Notes: generated from the letters alone by a model not told the origin. DNA of 64,000 bases from Panax quinquefolius (GCA_020205615.1 CM035164.1:124599537-124663536), one strand, 5' to 3'. Shown: positions 46,601 to 56,834, counted from the stretch's first letter. Made by a program: numbers and translations.

Positions 46601-48833
46601 CTACTATACTTACTGGTGGTAAATTTAAGGCTAAGCATGGAACTAAAATATATCTTTATGCTACGTTTGGATCGATGGAATAGGAGGGAGAATGGAATGA
46701 TAAAAATGTTGTTTGGTTTGTTTATTCTAACGGAATAATGTATTCCTCCTGGAATGATAGTTAACTTAAAATTTTAATTTTCATTCCTTGAGGGGTGGCC
46801 AGGGATAAATCATTCCATCCATTATTTTTAAGTAATTGACAAATATACCCCTAAAGATATAATAGGTTTTTTTACATATTCATTCAATTCGATCGATCTA
46901 GGAACGACGAGAGAGAAGGGGCCGAGATTTGATAATTTTTTCGAAATTTCCATATTTCTATTTCTTCATAATTTACCCCACTTACCCCCACCCAGCCACC
47001 CCACCCCTAACCCACCTACGCCACCTACCCCCACCCACCCCACCTACTCCCACCCCACCCCCTACCAACCTACCCCAACCCACCCAGCCACCCCACCCCA
47101 CCTACCCCCACCCCCTACAAACCCATCCACCCCAACCCACCTACCCTACCTACCCACCCCACCCCACCCACCCCACCTGGGCCACCCCAACCCACCTACC
47201 CTACCTACCAACTCACCCCACCCCACCTACCCCACCCCACCTACCCCACCCTACCAACCCACGCCCACCCACCACCCCAACCCACCTACCCCCACCCCTA
47301 CCAACCCACCACCCCACCCTACCCCCACCCCTACCAACCCACCACCCCACCCTACCCCACCTACCCCACCCCACACACCCACCCCACCCTTTCCCATCCC
47401 CTTTATTTCTAAGGATGAAATATGTGTTAAATTTTTAATATAAATTGAATTTAAGTTAAATTTGAACATTTGAGGGTATTTAGGTCACTTTCTAATTATT
47501 TATTTCATTCTTAGATGTATTCCTAACATCAGCCAAACATGTACATGGAATATTAAAAAATTATTCCATTCCCTTCCTTATTCCATTCCCTCATCTATTC
47601 CATTCCCTACTCTATTCCATTCCTTTAATCCAAACGTAGCATTAAAGTTTGTTATATGGGACTCTTTTTGTGGCCAGGAGGGAGTATAATTTTTAAAAAA
47701 TTTATCCAATAAAATCTAGTTTTTCTAAATTATTCTTTAGCAGTTAAAGGGCACTTTCAAAGCAGAGATATAAGCGTTTTCGACATGGTTTTGAATCATG
47801 ACTTCAATATATTGAAGCATCTCCATTGAACTTGAAATATGTGGATATATGATGTAAACCTGTTGTCTTAAAAATCACAGGGGATTATAGCGCTGAGAAA
47901 TTATTGGAAATGATAGCCTTGCATTTAGATGCTACGTATGCAGAATGCAACACATGGAAAGAGTTTGCTTCTTGTTTCCTAAAGCTTTCCCAGTGCGAAG
48001 AAGACCGAATGTCAGTTTGTCTTGATGGTAATGACGGTGAACTCATGCAAAGGCATTCTAACCATTTCAATAGGAACCCTGGTATATTTGCCAATGGTGT
48101 ACTGGGAAAGGACTGGAGATTTCGTTGCAGATGGTGGTTGACTCGTCACTTCAGCCAGAACATGCTTGTGTCAGAAATTGCAGCAGGTATCTTTTCACAT
48201 GTTAACTCTTACTTTTTGACTGCTCTATAGTGGCTTAGTTGGTATATGGATTATGTTGGATCTTTTTTATAATACCATGAGAATGTGATTAAAGAATGAT
48301 GGTGTTTAACCTCTATAGGGTATGCTTTAGTATTTACTTGACTTGATTAGCTTAGGTAGGTCTCCCCCCCTTGACCCTCACGAGTTATTCTACATCGAAC
48401 AGTATCTCATAGGATTCTATAAATCTGATCGTTAAACATTAAGCAGATTGAATAATAGGAATTCCAAAACTAAGTTTTTACTCTTTTAATTTAAAAACCG
48501 ATCCAGCTACTAAAGGCAATGTTCATTCAATAAAGCCTTCATTGCAGATTGCTGTAGTTTATCTGTATATTCTCATTTTAATCAATTAAAATATTTTGTG
48601 AATTATATCAGCTTTTATCCATATCTGGTTTCATAATGTCAACAGGTGATTTGGAGCTTATAACATACAAAGCAGCCTCCGCATCTCATCTCTATGGACG
48701 AGATTTTGAATATATTGTAAAGGCTTTCAATTGTTTAGAGAAGGATAGGAATAGGGATATGTTATCATACCTGCAAATGCACATGCAGAATTGTGTTGGT
48801 TTCTATTTTAAGTTTAAGAAGAATCATCATTGA
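31614..48833 (+). CDS. TAF1A-like protein (TBP-associated factor, RNA polymerase I subunit A family), nine exons
   Basis: Exons: 31,614-31,967; 32,942-33,058; 34,163-34,245; 34,865-35,304; 38,801-38,976; 39,832-39,917; 41,074-41,246; 47,881-48,186; 48,646-48,833. All introns are GT-AG and every junction keeps one frame, giving 640 residues. The N-terminus is lysine-rich and basic (about 1-30). A helical block with RHNWDEASGVLSVLL follows near residues 85-105, and later TFCREWYTAIRKEFPDIDF. I recognise the plant TAF1_subA family: its animal counterpart belongs to SL1/TIF-IB, which brings TBP to rDNA promoters in the nucleolus. The family call comes from memory of its pattern. No nuclear signal beyond the basic N-terminus was identified. 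The start is the first Met, after an AAAAAA leader. Exon 7 has a 13-codon tandem duplication. Introns 4 (3.5 kb) and 7 (6.6 kb) are swollen by transposons. Exon structure is firm; function is moderately sure. Confidence 0.75.
33224..33336. mobile_element. Small foldback MITE in intron 2
   Basis: Perfect 16-base inverted ends (CATTAAACATTTTTTC and GAAAAAATGTTTAATG) enclose a second near-palindrome, CCTTCAATTTAAAATTGAAGG. The transcript would fold into a long hairpin. No clear target duplication is seen. Confidence 0.55.
34462..34721. mobile_element. Stowaway-like MITE in intron 3
   Basis: Starts CTCCCTCCGTTCCACAAAAA and ends TTTTTGTGGAACAAAGGGG, with TA on both sides. It is 260 bases, with no coding frame. 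Confidence 0.7.
36010..37030. mobile_element. Long-TIR element in intron 4 (Mutator-like candidate)
   Basis: About 150 bases at the left (36,010-36,170) match the reverse complement of 36,875-37,025 with many substitutions. Shared blocks include AGGTGAACCC, AATGTT..GAGACA and TTTCAATTTTGAC.GGAATT. The interior (36,180-36,870) is richer in G+C than the intron around it and has a 68-codon open frame, which could be captured host DNA. No target duplication was fixed. Confidence 0.5.
37197..38248. mobile_element. TIR element in intron 4
   Basis: Ends GGGTAAACTACAATGACACC and, inverted, GAGTAAAATACACTGACACC. The arms extend about 55 bases (ATAATAACATTCACC in both). Both flanks are TTTTTTTA, a possible 8-base target duplication, though in a T-run. 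The interior is very AT-rich with no gene. Confidence 0.6.
38645..38667. repeat. AT microsatellite in intron 4
   Basis: An AT run of about 11 units, 130 bases upstream of exon 5. Confidence 0.9.
40520..41033. mobile_element. hAT-like MITE in intron 6
   Basis: Ends CTATAGTTGTCATGGCG and, inverted, CATAGTTGTCACAACGCCACGG. GC-rich sub-terminal words GCGTCGCC, CCTAGGCGAC and CGCCGAGACGCCGAG surround an AT-rich centre, the usual layout of this MITE group. Flanks TAGTTACT and TAATTACC match at 6 of 8. It ends 40 bases before exon 7. Confidence 0.6.
42210..42650 (+). repeat. 5' LTR of the intron 7 element (441 bases)
   Basis: TGATGGGG...CTACA ends. The TAGACTACAAAATTTTGATAT and GATTACTTTATTCATACCGTAG blocks recur in the 3' copy at about 45,280-45,330. 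Confidence 0.75.
43300..43596 (+). pseudogene. Possible gag-like open frame in the intron 7 element
   Basis: A 98-codon frame begins in the interior of the LTR element. Its product is strongly charged and predicted by eye as coiled coil: repeated Glu/Lys/Gln/Arg with LEKLERRYQDEQRQAEARK near the start, then spaced Leu/Ile (SLLKDDISFIKEVLIDLWAH). It has no zinc knuckle and no protease. Another open stretch (43,587-43,775) continues in a different frame, so a longer ancestral gene is likely broken. It could be a decayed gag or a captured fragment. I do not recognise a specific family. Confidence 0.35.
44052..45219. mobile_element. Non-autonomous hAT element nested in an LTR
   Basis: Terminal inverted repeats CAATGTTCGAAAAGGCG and CAATGTTCGAAAAAGC. 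The exact 8-base target duplication TTAGTGGG (44,044-44,051 and 45,220-45,227) is the mark of hAT transposition. Sub-terminal palindromes GAGGCTTACGCCTC occur at both ends (about 44,178 and 45,154). The middle is AT-rich tandem repeat. There is no transposase. Confidence 0.85.
44680..45080. repeat. AT-rich tandem repeat array inside the hAT element
   Basis: Many imperfect copies of AAATTGTTTATATAAATATG / TAAATTAAATATG words in both orientations over about 400 bases. The strand can fold on itself at many points. No gene. Confidence 0.7.
45484..46159. mobile_element. hAT MITE rich in TCGA words
   Basis: Starts TAGGGGTGAAAAC and ends GGCTAATACCCCTA, flanked by perfect 8-base direct repeats ATTTTAAT (45,476-45,483 and 46,160-46,167). 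The interior is built of ACTCGACTCG, GAGCTCGAATTCGA and similar words. It is a clearer relative of the element at 28,218. No coding frame. Confidence 0.75.
46294..46571. mobile_element. hAT-like MITE in intron 7
   Basis: Ends CAATGTTCTAAAAAT and, inverted, CGATGTTCTAAAAAT, with sub-terminal GCGCCTAGGC and GCCTAGGCGGG words. Flanks ATTGTCAA and ATTATTAT match poorly, so the target duplication is worn. Confidence 0.6.
46659..47641. mobile_element. PIF/Harbinger-type element carrying a C-rich tract
   Basis: Inverted ends TGCTACGTTTGGAT match perfectly over 14 bases, continuing with GGAATGGAAT-like arms. The flanks are TTA on both sides, the usual PIF/Harbinger target. There is no transposase. 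The centre is a long C-rich tract (46,976-47,398). Length 983 bases. Confidence 0.75.
46976..47398. repeat. C-rich (CCCCACC/CCTA) minisatellite
   Basis: About 420 bases made almost only of C, A and T on the plus strand, in shuffled CCCCACCC, CCTACC, CCCAACCC words, with local repeats such as ACCAACCCACCACCCCACCCT twice near 47,310-47,370. The minus strand is a dense array of GGGG and GGG runs. Proline- and glycine-rich frames across it are by-products of composition. Confidence 0.85.
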
Positions 48834-49289
48834 ATGGAGAAGAATTTATTTATTTATAATCCTTTTTGCATGAGAGATTTACGACCCCCACGGCACCACT
48901 GCAATATTTCAAAATTTTGCTTACTGTCTAGGGTTTGAAGAAAAGATCTTCAATGCTTCAAATATTTAGTATCGGCCGGCCGGAGTTTTTGCTCATGGAG
49001 ATCAGGTTACTATTCCATTTTTGGTCAAAATAAGTATATATCCCTTCCAGAAATGCATTTATGATATTTTTGAATTACTGCATATTAAAATCTCTTCTTC
49101 TGGTATAACTTAACTTGGTAGTGTGGTAATGTGCAACACTTTATACTACTGAAAGAGAATATACTTGTGTGCTTTTTCCAGAATAACATGTGGAATTGCT
49201 TGCTTAATGTTAGGTAAAATTACTTTTACTGTGTGCACGCGCACATTTGGTCCGTCTTTTTTATACTTGTATATCGGGACAAGGATATT
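48834..49289. other. 3' flank of the TAF1A-like gene
   Basis: Contains the likely 3' UTR (TTTATTTATTTATAATCC just after the stop). No further gene is seen. Confidence 0.4.
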
Positions 49290-49413
49290 CTCCATTTCAA
49301 ATAAATAGACTCTGTTCAGATTTAAAATTATCTCTCTCATGTCAGTATGATGTCACATTCAAAACATTTTAAATTTGGATCATGAAACAGAGTCTATTTA
49401 TTTGAAAAGGACC
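49290..49413. mobile_element. Short palindromic MITE
   Basis: Arms CAAATAAATAGACTCTGTT and AACAGAGTCTATTTATTTG are perfect inverses over 19 bases, separated by about 65 bases, with a TTTAAAAT/ATTTTAAA pair inside. No coding frame. Confidence 0.6.
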
Positions 49414-50315
49414 TGTAAATAGTTGTTATCACATTATCAAAACACATATATCAAGGAGATGGTGATACCAATCAAGTTAAAAACATAATTTTTTATGCAT
49501 TTAGCTATTTCAAACGTAAACAAATATTTAATAAATATCAAGGGTTCTTAAATTCAAAAAACAAAACATATTCTAGACATATAACACTATTTTTATAACA
49601 AAGGTTTTATATTTTAGAATTGATGTGAAAATTAGCAACAACGATACTCTTTTATTATTTTTAGAAGTTGTATACAAGTATTAAGAAAATAATTGTATAA
49701 CATTAAATATAATATCAATCATCTATATTGTTTTCAGATTGAAAAAAAAAGAGTAAAAAAGTGTTATTTATTGGGTAAAAAAATAGTGAGAGTATCAAAA
49801 TTATATTTAATACTTTTAATAATATTAAAATTAAATAATTATTAATATTTATTAAAAAATTTCAAATAATTTATATTAAAAAATAAAATTACTTCTCTAA
49901 AACAATTTAGTTGTTTTATATTAAGGGACAAGGGGGTGGGTAACAATAAATAATATTCGTTGATGCATGACTGACTTATGACTACTAGTTGAAATAATCA
50001 ATTTCGAAATTTAAGACGATGGAGGGAGTATTAAATTAAATTAAATGTTGTCTCATATTTCGTGTGACCGACTATTTTTATGATTTAATGTGCTAATTTT
50101 CCCCCAATTTCTCTTCAACTTCTTCCGATACTTCCTCGTCTTCCTACTTTTTCCCCTGTTAGCTACATTTCTTCTCTCTCTCTCTAAAATACATACATAC
50201 ATACTATATGTATTTACATCAACATCTCTTAATTTCGTTTCGTCGTTAGAGAGTGAAAAGGGGTTTGAATTTTGAAAACAAACGGACAGAAATTTGATAC
50301 TTCCTATAACTTTCT
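49414..50315 (+). promoter_or_regulatory. Upstream region of the RABA1 gene
   Basis: AT-rich. A single Stowaway-like end (GACGATGGAGGGAGTA) is at 50,014. From 50,160 a CT-rich stretch (TTCTTCTCTCTCTCTCTAAA), followed by an ACTATATGTATTT TATA-like block at about 50,204, precedes the ATG by about 110 bases. This is an ordinary plant core promoter and leader layout. The exact start site cannot be read. Confidence 0.4.
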
Positions 50316-51865
50316 ATGGCGGCGTACAGAGCCGACGATGACTACGATTATCTCTTCAAGGTTGTGTTGATCGGAGATTCAGGTGTCGGAAAATCAAATC
50401 TTCTCTCCAGATTCACTAAAAACGAGTTTAGTTTGGAATCTAAATCTACAATCGGTGTTGAATTCGCCACCAGAAGTATTCGCGTCGATGATAAGATCGT
50501 CAAGGCCCAGATTTGGGACACCGCTGGCCAAGAAAGGTTTCAAATTTTAAAACATTTGTTTTAGGTTTCTACTTTGAAGTTCTGTTTGGAATTATAATTT
50601 GGAATGCTGGGTGAATTTCAGATCTAAGATTAGTAGTGTTTTCGTTTCATGGATTGTGTTTCTATGTTATGGGTCTGTTTACATTTGTGGATATGTGCAT
50701 TGATTGTTAGCTTTGGGAGAAATGAATTCCTCAAATTGATATTACTTTCCTTTAATTAATCTAATATTCCTACACTATTAGGTCTCTGCTTTTAGTTTAG
50801 GACTGAAATGAACATAGATGGCAACTGATTCCTCTAACATTTGATTTTTTTGTAATGTTTTGTTTGTTTTGTTAGCAATTTATGACTTTTGCAATTACAA
50901 GTGAATCTAGCATACATATGGTTGTTATAGAGTGAAGTTGAGTTATCCACCAACTAGAGGAGGAAGAACAATTGTTGGAACACTCACCTTGAAATGAAAC
51001 AAACCAAAATCAAAATCTTAAGTTCAGAAAGGTTAAGTCCTACATTGAGGTTGAATGACACTACTGGTTTATTGAACATTATATATCTTCTACATTGTTT
51101 AATCTCCTTTTTTGTTCAACTTTTGGTCTGAATATTGATATTAGCTCTATAAAGTTCTGCCATTTTATATATAAGACCATTTACTAGATGGTTATTGATC
51201 AATGTAAATAATTTCTCCAAGGGCTTGATTCTCCTTCTATATGTTAATGTTTGTTAGCAATACTTGCAGTTTGCTAACCCAGTAAGTCCTTGACTCCAGT
51301 CTTTGACACTGGACTTACTGCTGAAGGTTGGACTTCTTTGGATGTGCACCTGTCTTAAGATATTGACTTTTTACTGCAATTACCAGCCTATAAACTTGAT
51401 ATTTGAGACTAATAATTCCATTTTCTTTGTCTCAGATATCGTGCAATCACAAGTGCATACTACCGAGGGGCAGTTGGTGCATTGGTTGTCTATGATGTCA
51501 CCCGACATGTCACGTTTGAGAATGTTGAGAGATGGTTAAAAGAGCTGCGAGACCACACAGATGCCAATATTGTGATAATGCTGGTGGGAAACAAGGCTGA
51601 CTTGCGTCACCTGCGTGCTGTTGCCACTGACGATGCAAAGGCCTTTGCTGAGAGAGAAAGCACTTTCTTTATGGAGACATCAGCCCTCGAGTCGTTGAAT
51701 GTTGAGAATGCATTCACGGAAGTTCTCAGTCAAATATATCATGTAGTCAGCCGGAAAGCACTTGAGATTGGGGATGATCCTGCAGCATTGCCTAAGGGGC
51801 AAACCATCAATGTTGGCAAGGATGATGTTTCAGCAGTGAAAAAAGTTGGTTGCTGCTCTGTCTAA
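50316..51865 (+). CDS. RABA1: RABA1-type (Rab11-like) small GTPase, two exons
   Basis: Exons 50,316-50,536 and 51,436-51,865, with a GT-AG intron of 899 bases splitting the Arg74 codon, give 216 residues, the normal length for plant RABA1. GTP-binding motifs are complete: GDSGVGKS (20-27), switch Thr45 in STIGVEF, DTAGQE (68-73), NKAD (126-129), ETSAL (154-158). The C-terminus ends GCCSV, with Cys213-Cys214 for double geranylgeranylation. The switch I to II stretch and the [12 protein letters not shown] block are those of RABA1. Family members act on trans-Golgi/recycling endosomes in traffic to the plasma membrane and cell plate. The start is fixed by the conserved [12 protein letters not shown]. 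Nothing is broken. The gene converges on the RING gene on the other strand, about 1 kb apart. Which RABA1 paralogue (f or g) cannot be settled by eye. Confidence 0.95.
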
Positions 51866-52878
51866 CTACAAAAGTAAAGCCCATATTTGAGTGATATAAT
51901 TTGAACTTTTCGAGAACTCCACTTAGCAGCTCTGGTTTGTCCCAATTATGTTTCAATAGTTGGAATGGTTTCAGATTATCTGAGGCTTATTACTGATTTT
52001 GGAGTACGAGTAAATGCATCATGAGAAATTTTCATATATCTAAGGCCAGTTCTTCAGTACTATTATCTATCTAAAGTTTTTTTTTCCTTTTTTTCCCTTG
52101 CCCATCTGTATTGTTTCATTTGGTTACATCAGTAGTTTGTATTGTATTTTGTTGCACGGCATTACATTTTTGGGCTAGGTTTGAATTTTATACCATGTTG
52201 GTTCTATAAAATGACAGTTCCTCTAGCAAGCAACTTACAAATAGTCGATTATACATTGTGTTATTTCCTCAAAGCAATGCAACGCATTTAATTCCTTTCC
52301 ATCTTCCATCCAACAAAGCACTCAAAATTAAGCACTACAAGACAGGGCAACTCAGGAAAATCCTACATCTCTATCCCATGAATACCAACTTCAGCTGGCT
52401 ATGTTCTTGCAGTAATCTACCATTTATGATACAAACACCACCACCTACTCATTGGACATAAAGAATGGAGACCAAAAAATTGACTTTAATTACCTTTGGA
52501 ACTCTTTTTGGGGAAGAGAGGGTCTAAGAATTTAATGCCACAGCCCACAAAATAGATGAGAATAAAAGAATATTCACATTTTATTATTGTTATATTAACA
52601 ATCTATTTTATGTACTAATACATAATAACATCATGGTAAATATCATGCACCGCTGACAGAAAAGAGAGGGTTTGTACAACTTTGAGAGATGGACAAGAGG
52701 CCAACGAATATATTGTTTTGGACAGTTGTTGACTCTGTCATAGGGTGAATACAAATCTATATTTAGATTACATTCAATTAAACACATTGAAAAAATCCCT
52801 CTCTTTAAATATAAATAATAAGAAAGAGGCCAAAGCTAAAAAGTTTTCTGTTGATCTCCAAACCATTCACCTTTCTTC
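51866..52878. other. Convergent 3' UTRs of RABA1 and the RING gene
   Basis: No gene is seen. It should hold both 3' ends. AGAATAAAAGAAT near 52,560 on the plus strand could serve as a poly(A) signal. The open frames at 52,258-52,461 and 52,745-52,972 lack any recognisable domain. The second runs antisense over the RING exon. Confidence 0.4.
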
Positions 52879-55539
52879 TTATGACTCCTTCCTTTCTGTG
52901 GTCAATGCTGCAGATTTGCATATGGGACAACTATTCTTCACAAGCAGCCATTTCTTTATGCATTCCAAATGATACTCATGCCCACAGTCGAGAATTCCCA
53001 TGATTTCTTGATCGTTATATTCAGCCTATAAAAGACATGAAATTAAATAAAAACGCCATCACTATCAACAGCAAAATATAGTTATCGGACATTTCATCAT
53101 CCGAATCACAAGACGAGGAGGGAGAGTCGGGTCCTTGATTAGGAGCGCAAACTATACCCGGCTCCCGAGGAGGCGACAGGGTGAGACATTTCTCCACAAC
53201 ATGATCATCAATCAGCCGTTAACATAGATTTATGATTGCCAACTCGTGAAGAAAAAATTCTCTATGATATTAGGGTTCATGCAAATACGAACCCAACAGG
53301 GAAACCAATAGAGTGGGTAAGTAAGGAAAGGTGCTTCTTATAGTACATAACTTGTGCATTTATTCAAAGATATAGTGATGAATTATAAATGCCGAAAATC
53401 ACTTCAGGATCAAGGATCAGGACTATTTGTAAAATTCGGGAAGACATGACAAAGACAACATTCACCAATAACTCGCGTCATTCAGAAGGGAGTATCAAGC
53501 ATGGGGTCGCTTATATCACGTGCCCCACTACCTTTCAAAAATAAATAAATCATACTTATTTATGCAATAAGTATGTATGCAATTATGTATGTATGTTTAG
53601 GAGCTTTAAGCGCCTAGCGGCTTCCCTAGGCGGTGTAGTTTTATTATTACTTTTTGCATTTGTAGCAAGACTAAGTCAATTCTTTTGTATTTATAATAAA
53701 AATAATCTTTTGTATTAATAATAAAAATAATGTTATCTATCTATTTTATTAAGGGAGGAAGAAAAATAACTCTTGAAGTTGAGTCACAATTTTCTTCCCG
53801 AGGAGTTTTAAAAAAAACAATATTTATCTTTTTATTCTTATTTTATCTCCTACTTTCTCTCTCATTCCTAGATTATTTTCCAACTAATTACCTTGCAGTT
53901 TTTCACTTGCACAAGTAGGACTAGTATTTAAAAAAAGTGGAAGTTTAGGGATTAAAAAATTGTCAAAATTATGGGGCCAAGTTTGAATTGTGGCAGAAAT
54001 TTGGGACACTTAATAATATTAACAAATTGAAAAAATATGTCAAATGTTATAAACATGTCACACCAACATATATTCTTTAGGGAAGAGCAAGTAACAAGTT
54101 GCAGCGATGTTGGTGGATAGTGACAACTATGGCATTTGATGGTCAGACCCTCGCATGGCTAGGCAGGCGCCTAACACCTACTCGCCGAGGTTGGGCAGAG
54201 CCTACGTGGCGCCTAGGTGGGTGCCTAAAACCGTGTTATAAAACACTGATGCTACATCACTGCCCATTGTAGAAGGGACTCGAAGTCCTATATTGGGCAA
54301 TTATAACAAGCACTCGACCACTCTGCCGATATGCATGCTAACTAAAAGAAGAAGTATCTCTGCATACAAGTCAAGTCATGTTCACGGGAAAATGCGAGTA
54401 AACAATGAGAAAGCAAAAGAGACAAACTCTATACCTGGCATATGACACAGGATATAAGTTCCTGATCCACAGATGATGTATCTTCCATATTAGCACAAGA
54501 TGTGAACGGAACAAATGTTCTTGATTTTAGATGACCTATAATAATTTCCTCTGACAAGCCACTGCCTACACTGCCAATCTGTTCCCCTAGTGCAAGTAGC
54601 TCCTGGCATAGAATTTCAAAAATGAAACTGTGAAGTGTCCACAGAGGAATTCGTCGAAACAGATGAAATTATTTTCAAGAATTTGCAGCATCAATAAATG
54701 TTAAGACAATGTTAATGAACTACTCTACCAACTAAATGATTGGAAACTTCAGATTAAGAAGAAAATTAATATAACAGGAAAAGGAGAAAGAAAGAAAAAA
54801 ACACTCCACAAACAGATTGTATACTTCAAAAGTGTTTTCTTTTTAATATTAAGAACGAGCAACTACTCAAGTTACCTCATAAGACATGTGATCTATATCC
54901 AAGCGCATATCTCGGTGATGATCAATGGAATCACCTATTTCATGATAGTCCAAAAGCTCCATTAGGGCAACTCCCTACATACGTAAAACAGATCAGTAAA
55001 GTCAGCATCTTGAGTATTAAATGAAACACCAAATCATCACAAACAACAATATACTCAAATATCGAACAAAACAAAGCCAATCCAATTAAAATGAGAATCA
55101 ATCAAACATAGGGAAAACATTACATCTTCCGGCAGAACTCTCAAGTGAGGAAGGTTGCGCTGCCTTGCAGTTGCATCAATCATCAGTTCCCTTCGATGAG
55201 GCCGGTATATCCGTAAGCCAGTTGGTGGAACAGATCCCACAAATCTAGACCCTGTTTCTCCACAATCTTGGAAAGGATTCATACTGGTGTGCGAGGTGCT
55301 ACTTGTTGAAAGTCGGCGTGAAGATGTTGCTACTTGAGAATTCAAGTCAATATTGTGGCCTCTGGCCCCTTGCATAGGTGGTGGTGGATGATGAAGATTG
55401 AAGTGCCCCTGGGGTATGGGAGGAGGTGGTAGAAAAGTTGCAGAACTTCTATTGCTAGCTGCAACTTGAAATCCCTGTACACCCATGTTAGCAGCCTCCA
55501 TACAACCTCCATTGAAGCTCCCTGAGAATGAGTATGTGC

Positions 55540-55587
<48 letters not shown>

Positions 55588-56834
55588 GAGTAATATAACT
55601 CGGGGAAACAGCTTGATTTTAGGAATGGCTTTGATTTTTGTACATTTATTATTCAAGAATTTTTTAAAAGAATACCAGCTTGAGACTTTAACCACTACTA
55701 CTAAATCCATATAGAATTAACTATCTTCAATGCAAGCAGTTATATAAGCTATTCCACTCATTACACTAGCAAATTGTATTAAAAGCATCTCACCAGAATT
55801 TTCAAAAAAATATCAAACATGAAACAAAATAATGTTGACTTACAATTCTTTTAGCTGTCATATGGGAAAATCAGCATGTATAAGCTAAATAAACAAGAAC
55901 CAAGACACAAAATGAGGAAAAGCCAAATTGGAAATAACCCAAATATACTCATGTAAAATGCTCAAGAAATTACCATGCAGATAGGGTGGTAAAGCATGTG
56001 GCTGATTCCAGGACAAAGTGCCAATATCACCAGCATTACTATTTAACTGTTGATCCATCCAAGGAGTAGTACGGCCGCCTGAAAGGGTTGACCTGGATAA
56101 TGTCCTTGGATGAAATGGTTAGTACTATGTGGCAACAGAGAATTCACACCAATAGCACCAGATCTGTTTCGCGCACTTCGTTGAGATCCAACATCCATCA
56201 AAGATGGCATGTCATTCCCTCTGCCATCAGGAACTGCAAAAGATACAGCGTCCATTGACGTAACATCAGACTCAATAGGTCTTACACTCATAGGGGCAGC
56301 TGAAGAACTGGAGCCTGCGGAAGCATAACAGTACTGGAAATTTCTCGAGAGACCTTCAGCATTCTTTCTCTTGAATGATCCTCCAGCGCCATCCATGAAG
56401 TGATTGTTTCTGCCATAACTATTAGCGGAAACTTCGACAATTCCATGATTGCTAGATAATGGAAACTGATCATGAGGTCCATGATTTAGTGGGACAGGGA
56501 AAACTCTGGTACCAGATGAAGGAGTGTTATACATGGTATAATGGTTGGATGATGGAGAAACAGCCAAGTCAATATTACCGGCAGGATATTGATGCTGAAC
56601 AACATTATACTGTGCCATCCCATAGGATGCCGCACCATGATGCTCGGGTAGATGACAAACCTCAAAATGAGTACTGTTACCTGGTACAGGCAATACTGTC
56701 TGAATATTAGGCTGTGGAAAATTAGGCATGCTCCCATAAAGAACGCAGGGTTCAGGATGGAAAAGACCCTGGTCTTGTGGATCCATTTCCATATCAATCA
56801 TTGGACCAATGTATCGCATATTCCGGTGCCCCAT
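52879..56834 (-). CDS. RING-H2 E3 ubiquitin ligase, five coding exons, with an apparent frameshift
   Basis: Coding exons (minus): 56,834-55,974; 55,521-55,124; 54,974-54,876; 54,602-54,435; 53,025-52,879. All junctions are GT-AG and in phase. A 5' non-coding segment of the first coding exon starts at 56,861 after an AACCAG acceptor. The protein starts MGHRNMRYIG, has a long low-complexity Asn/Ser/His/Pro-rich region, an RPHRRELMIDA block, and a C-terminal RING-H2: CVIC ... DCGHEYHLEC ... CPIC, all eight ligands present, split between exons 4 and 5. Such proteins pass ubiquitin from an E2 to substrates. About 557 residues would be expected. At 56,071-56,074 one G (minus strand) seems missing: the frame of GHYPGQPFQAA runs to a stop after 12 more codons, while the continuing homologous frame resumes as TPWMDQQLNSN. 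This is either a real inactivating indel or a sequence error. The family is sure; which named member it is remains open. Confidence 0.85.
53593..54249. mobile_element. hAT-like MITE in the last intron of the RING gene
   Basis: The right end ACCGTGTTATAAAACACTG is a typical hAT tip. GCGCCTAGCGGC, CCTAGGCGG, GGCAGGCGCCTAACACC and GTGGCGCCTAGGTGGG are the usual GC-rich sub-terminal words. The left tip near 53,593 is worn and no 8-base duplication was found. Confidence 0.5.
55544..55584. repeat. GA microsatellite in a RING gene intron
   Basis: An uninterrupted GA run of about 20 units, 23 bases from the splice acceptor of the second coding exon. On the transcribed (minus) strand it reads as a CT-rich tract. 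Confidence 0.9.

Larger units (their letters stand above)
46190..47690. mobile_element. Probable Stowaway MITE broken by two later insertions
   Basis: The right end GGACTCTTTTTGTGGCCAGGAGGGAGTA (47,660-47,687) is a typical Stowaway end. The left part has the inverted CAACAAAAAGAGTCC at about 46,194. The pieces between are explained by the hAT-like insert at 46,294 and the Harbinger-type insert at 46,659. The left tip is worn. Confidence 0.4.

Noticed and set aside
46929..47438. 169-residue proline/threonine-rich frame and glycine-rich antisense frame
   Set aside because: Product of a C-rich minisatellite. No start context, splice link or domain.
51303..51539. 78-codon frame across the RABA1 intron-exon border
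   Set aside because: Wrong frame relative to the conserved GTPase exon and mostly intronic.
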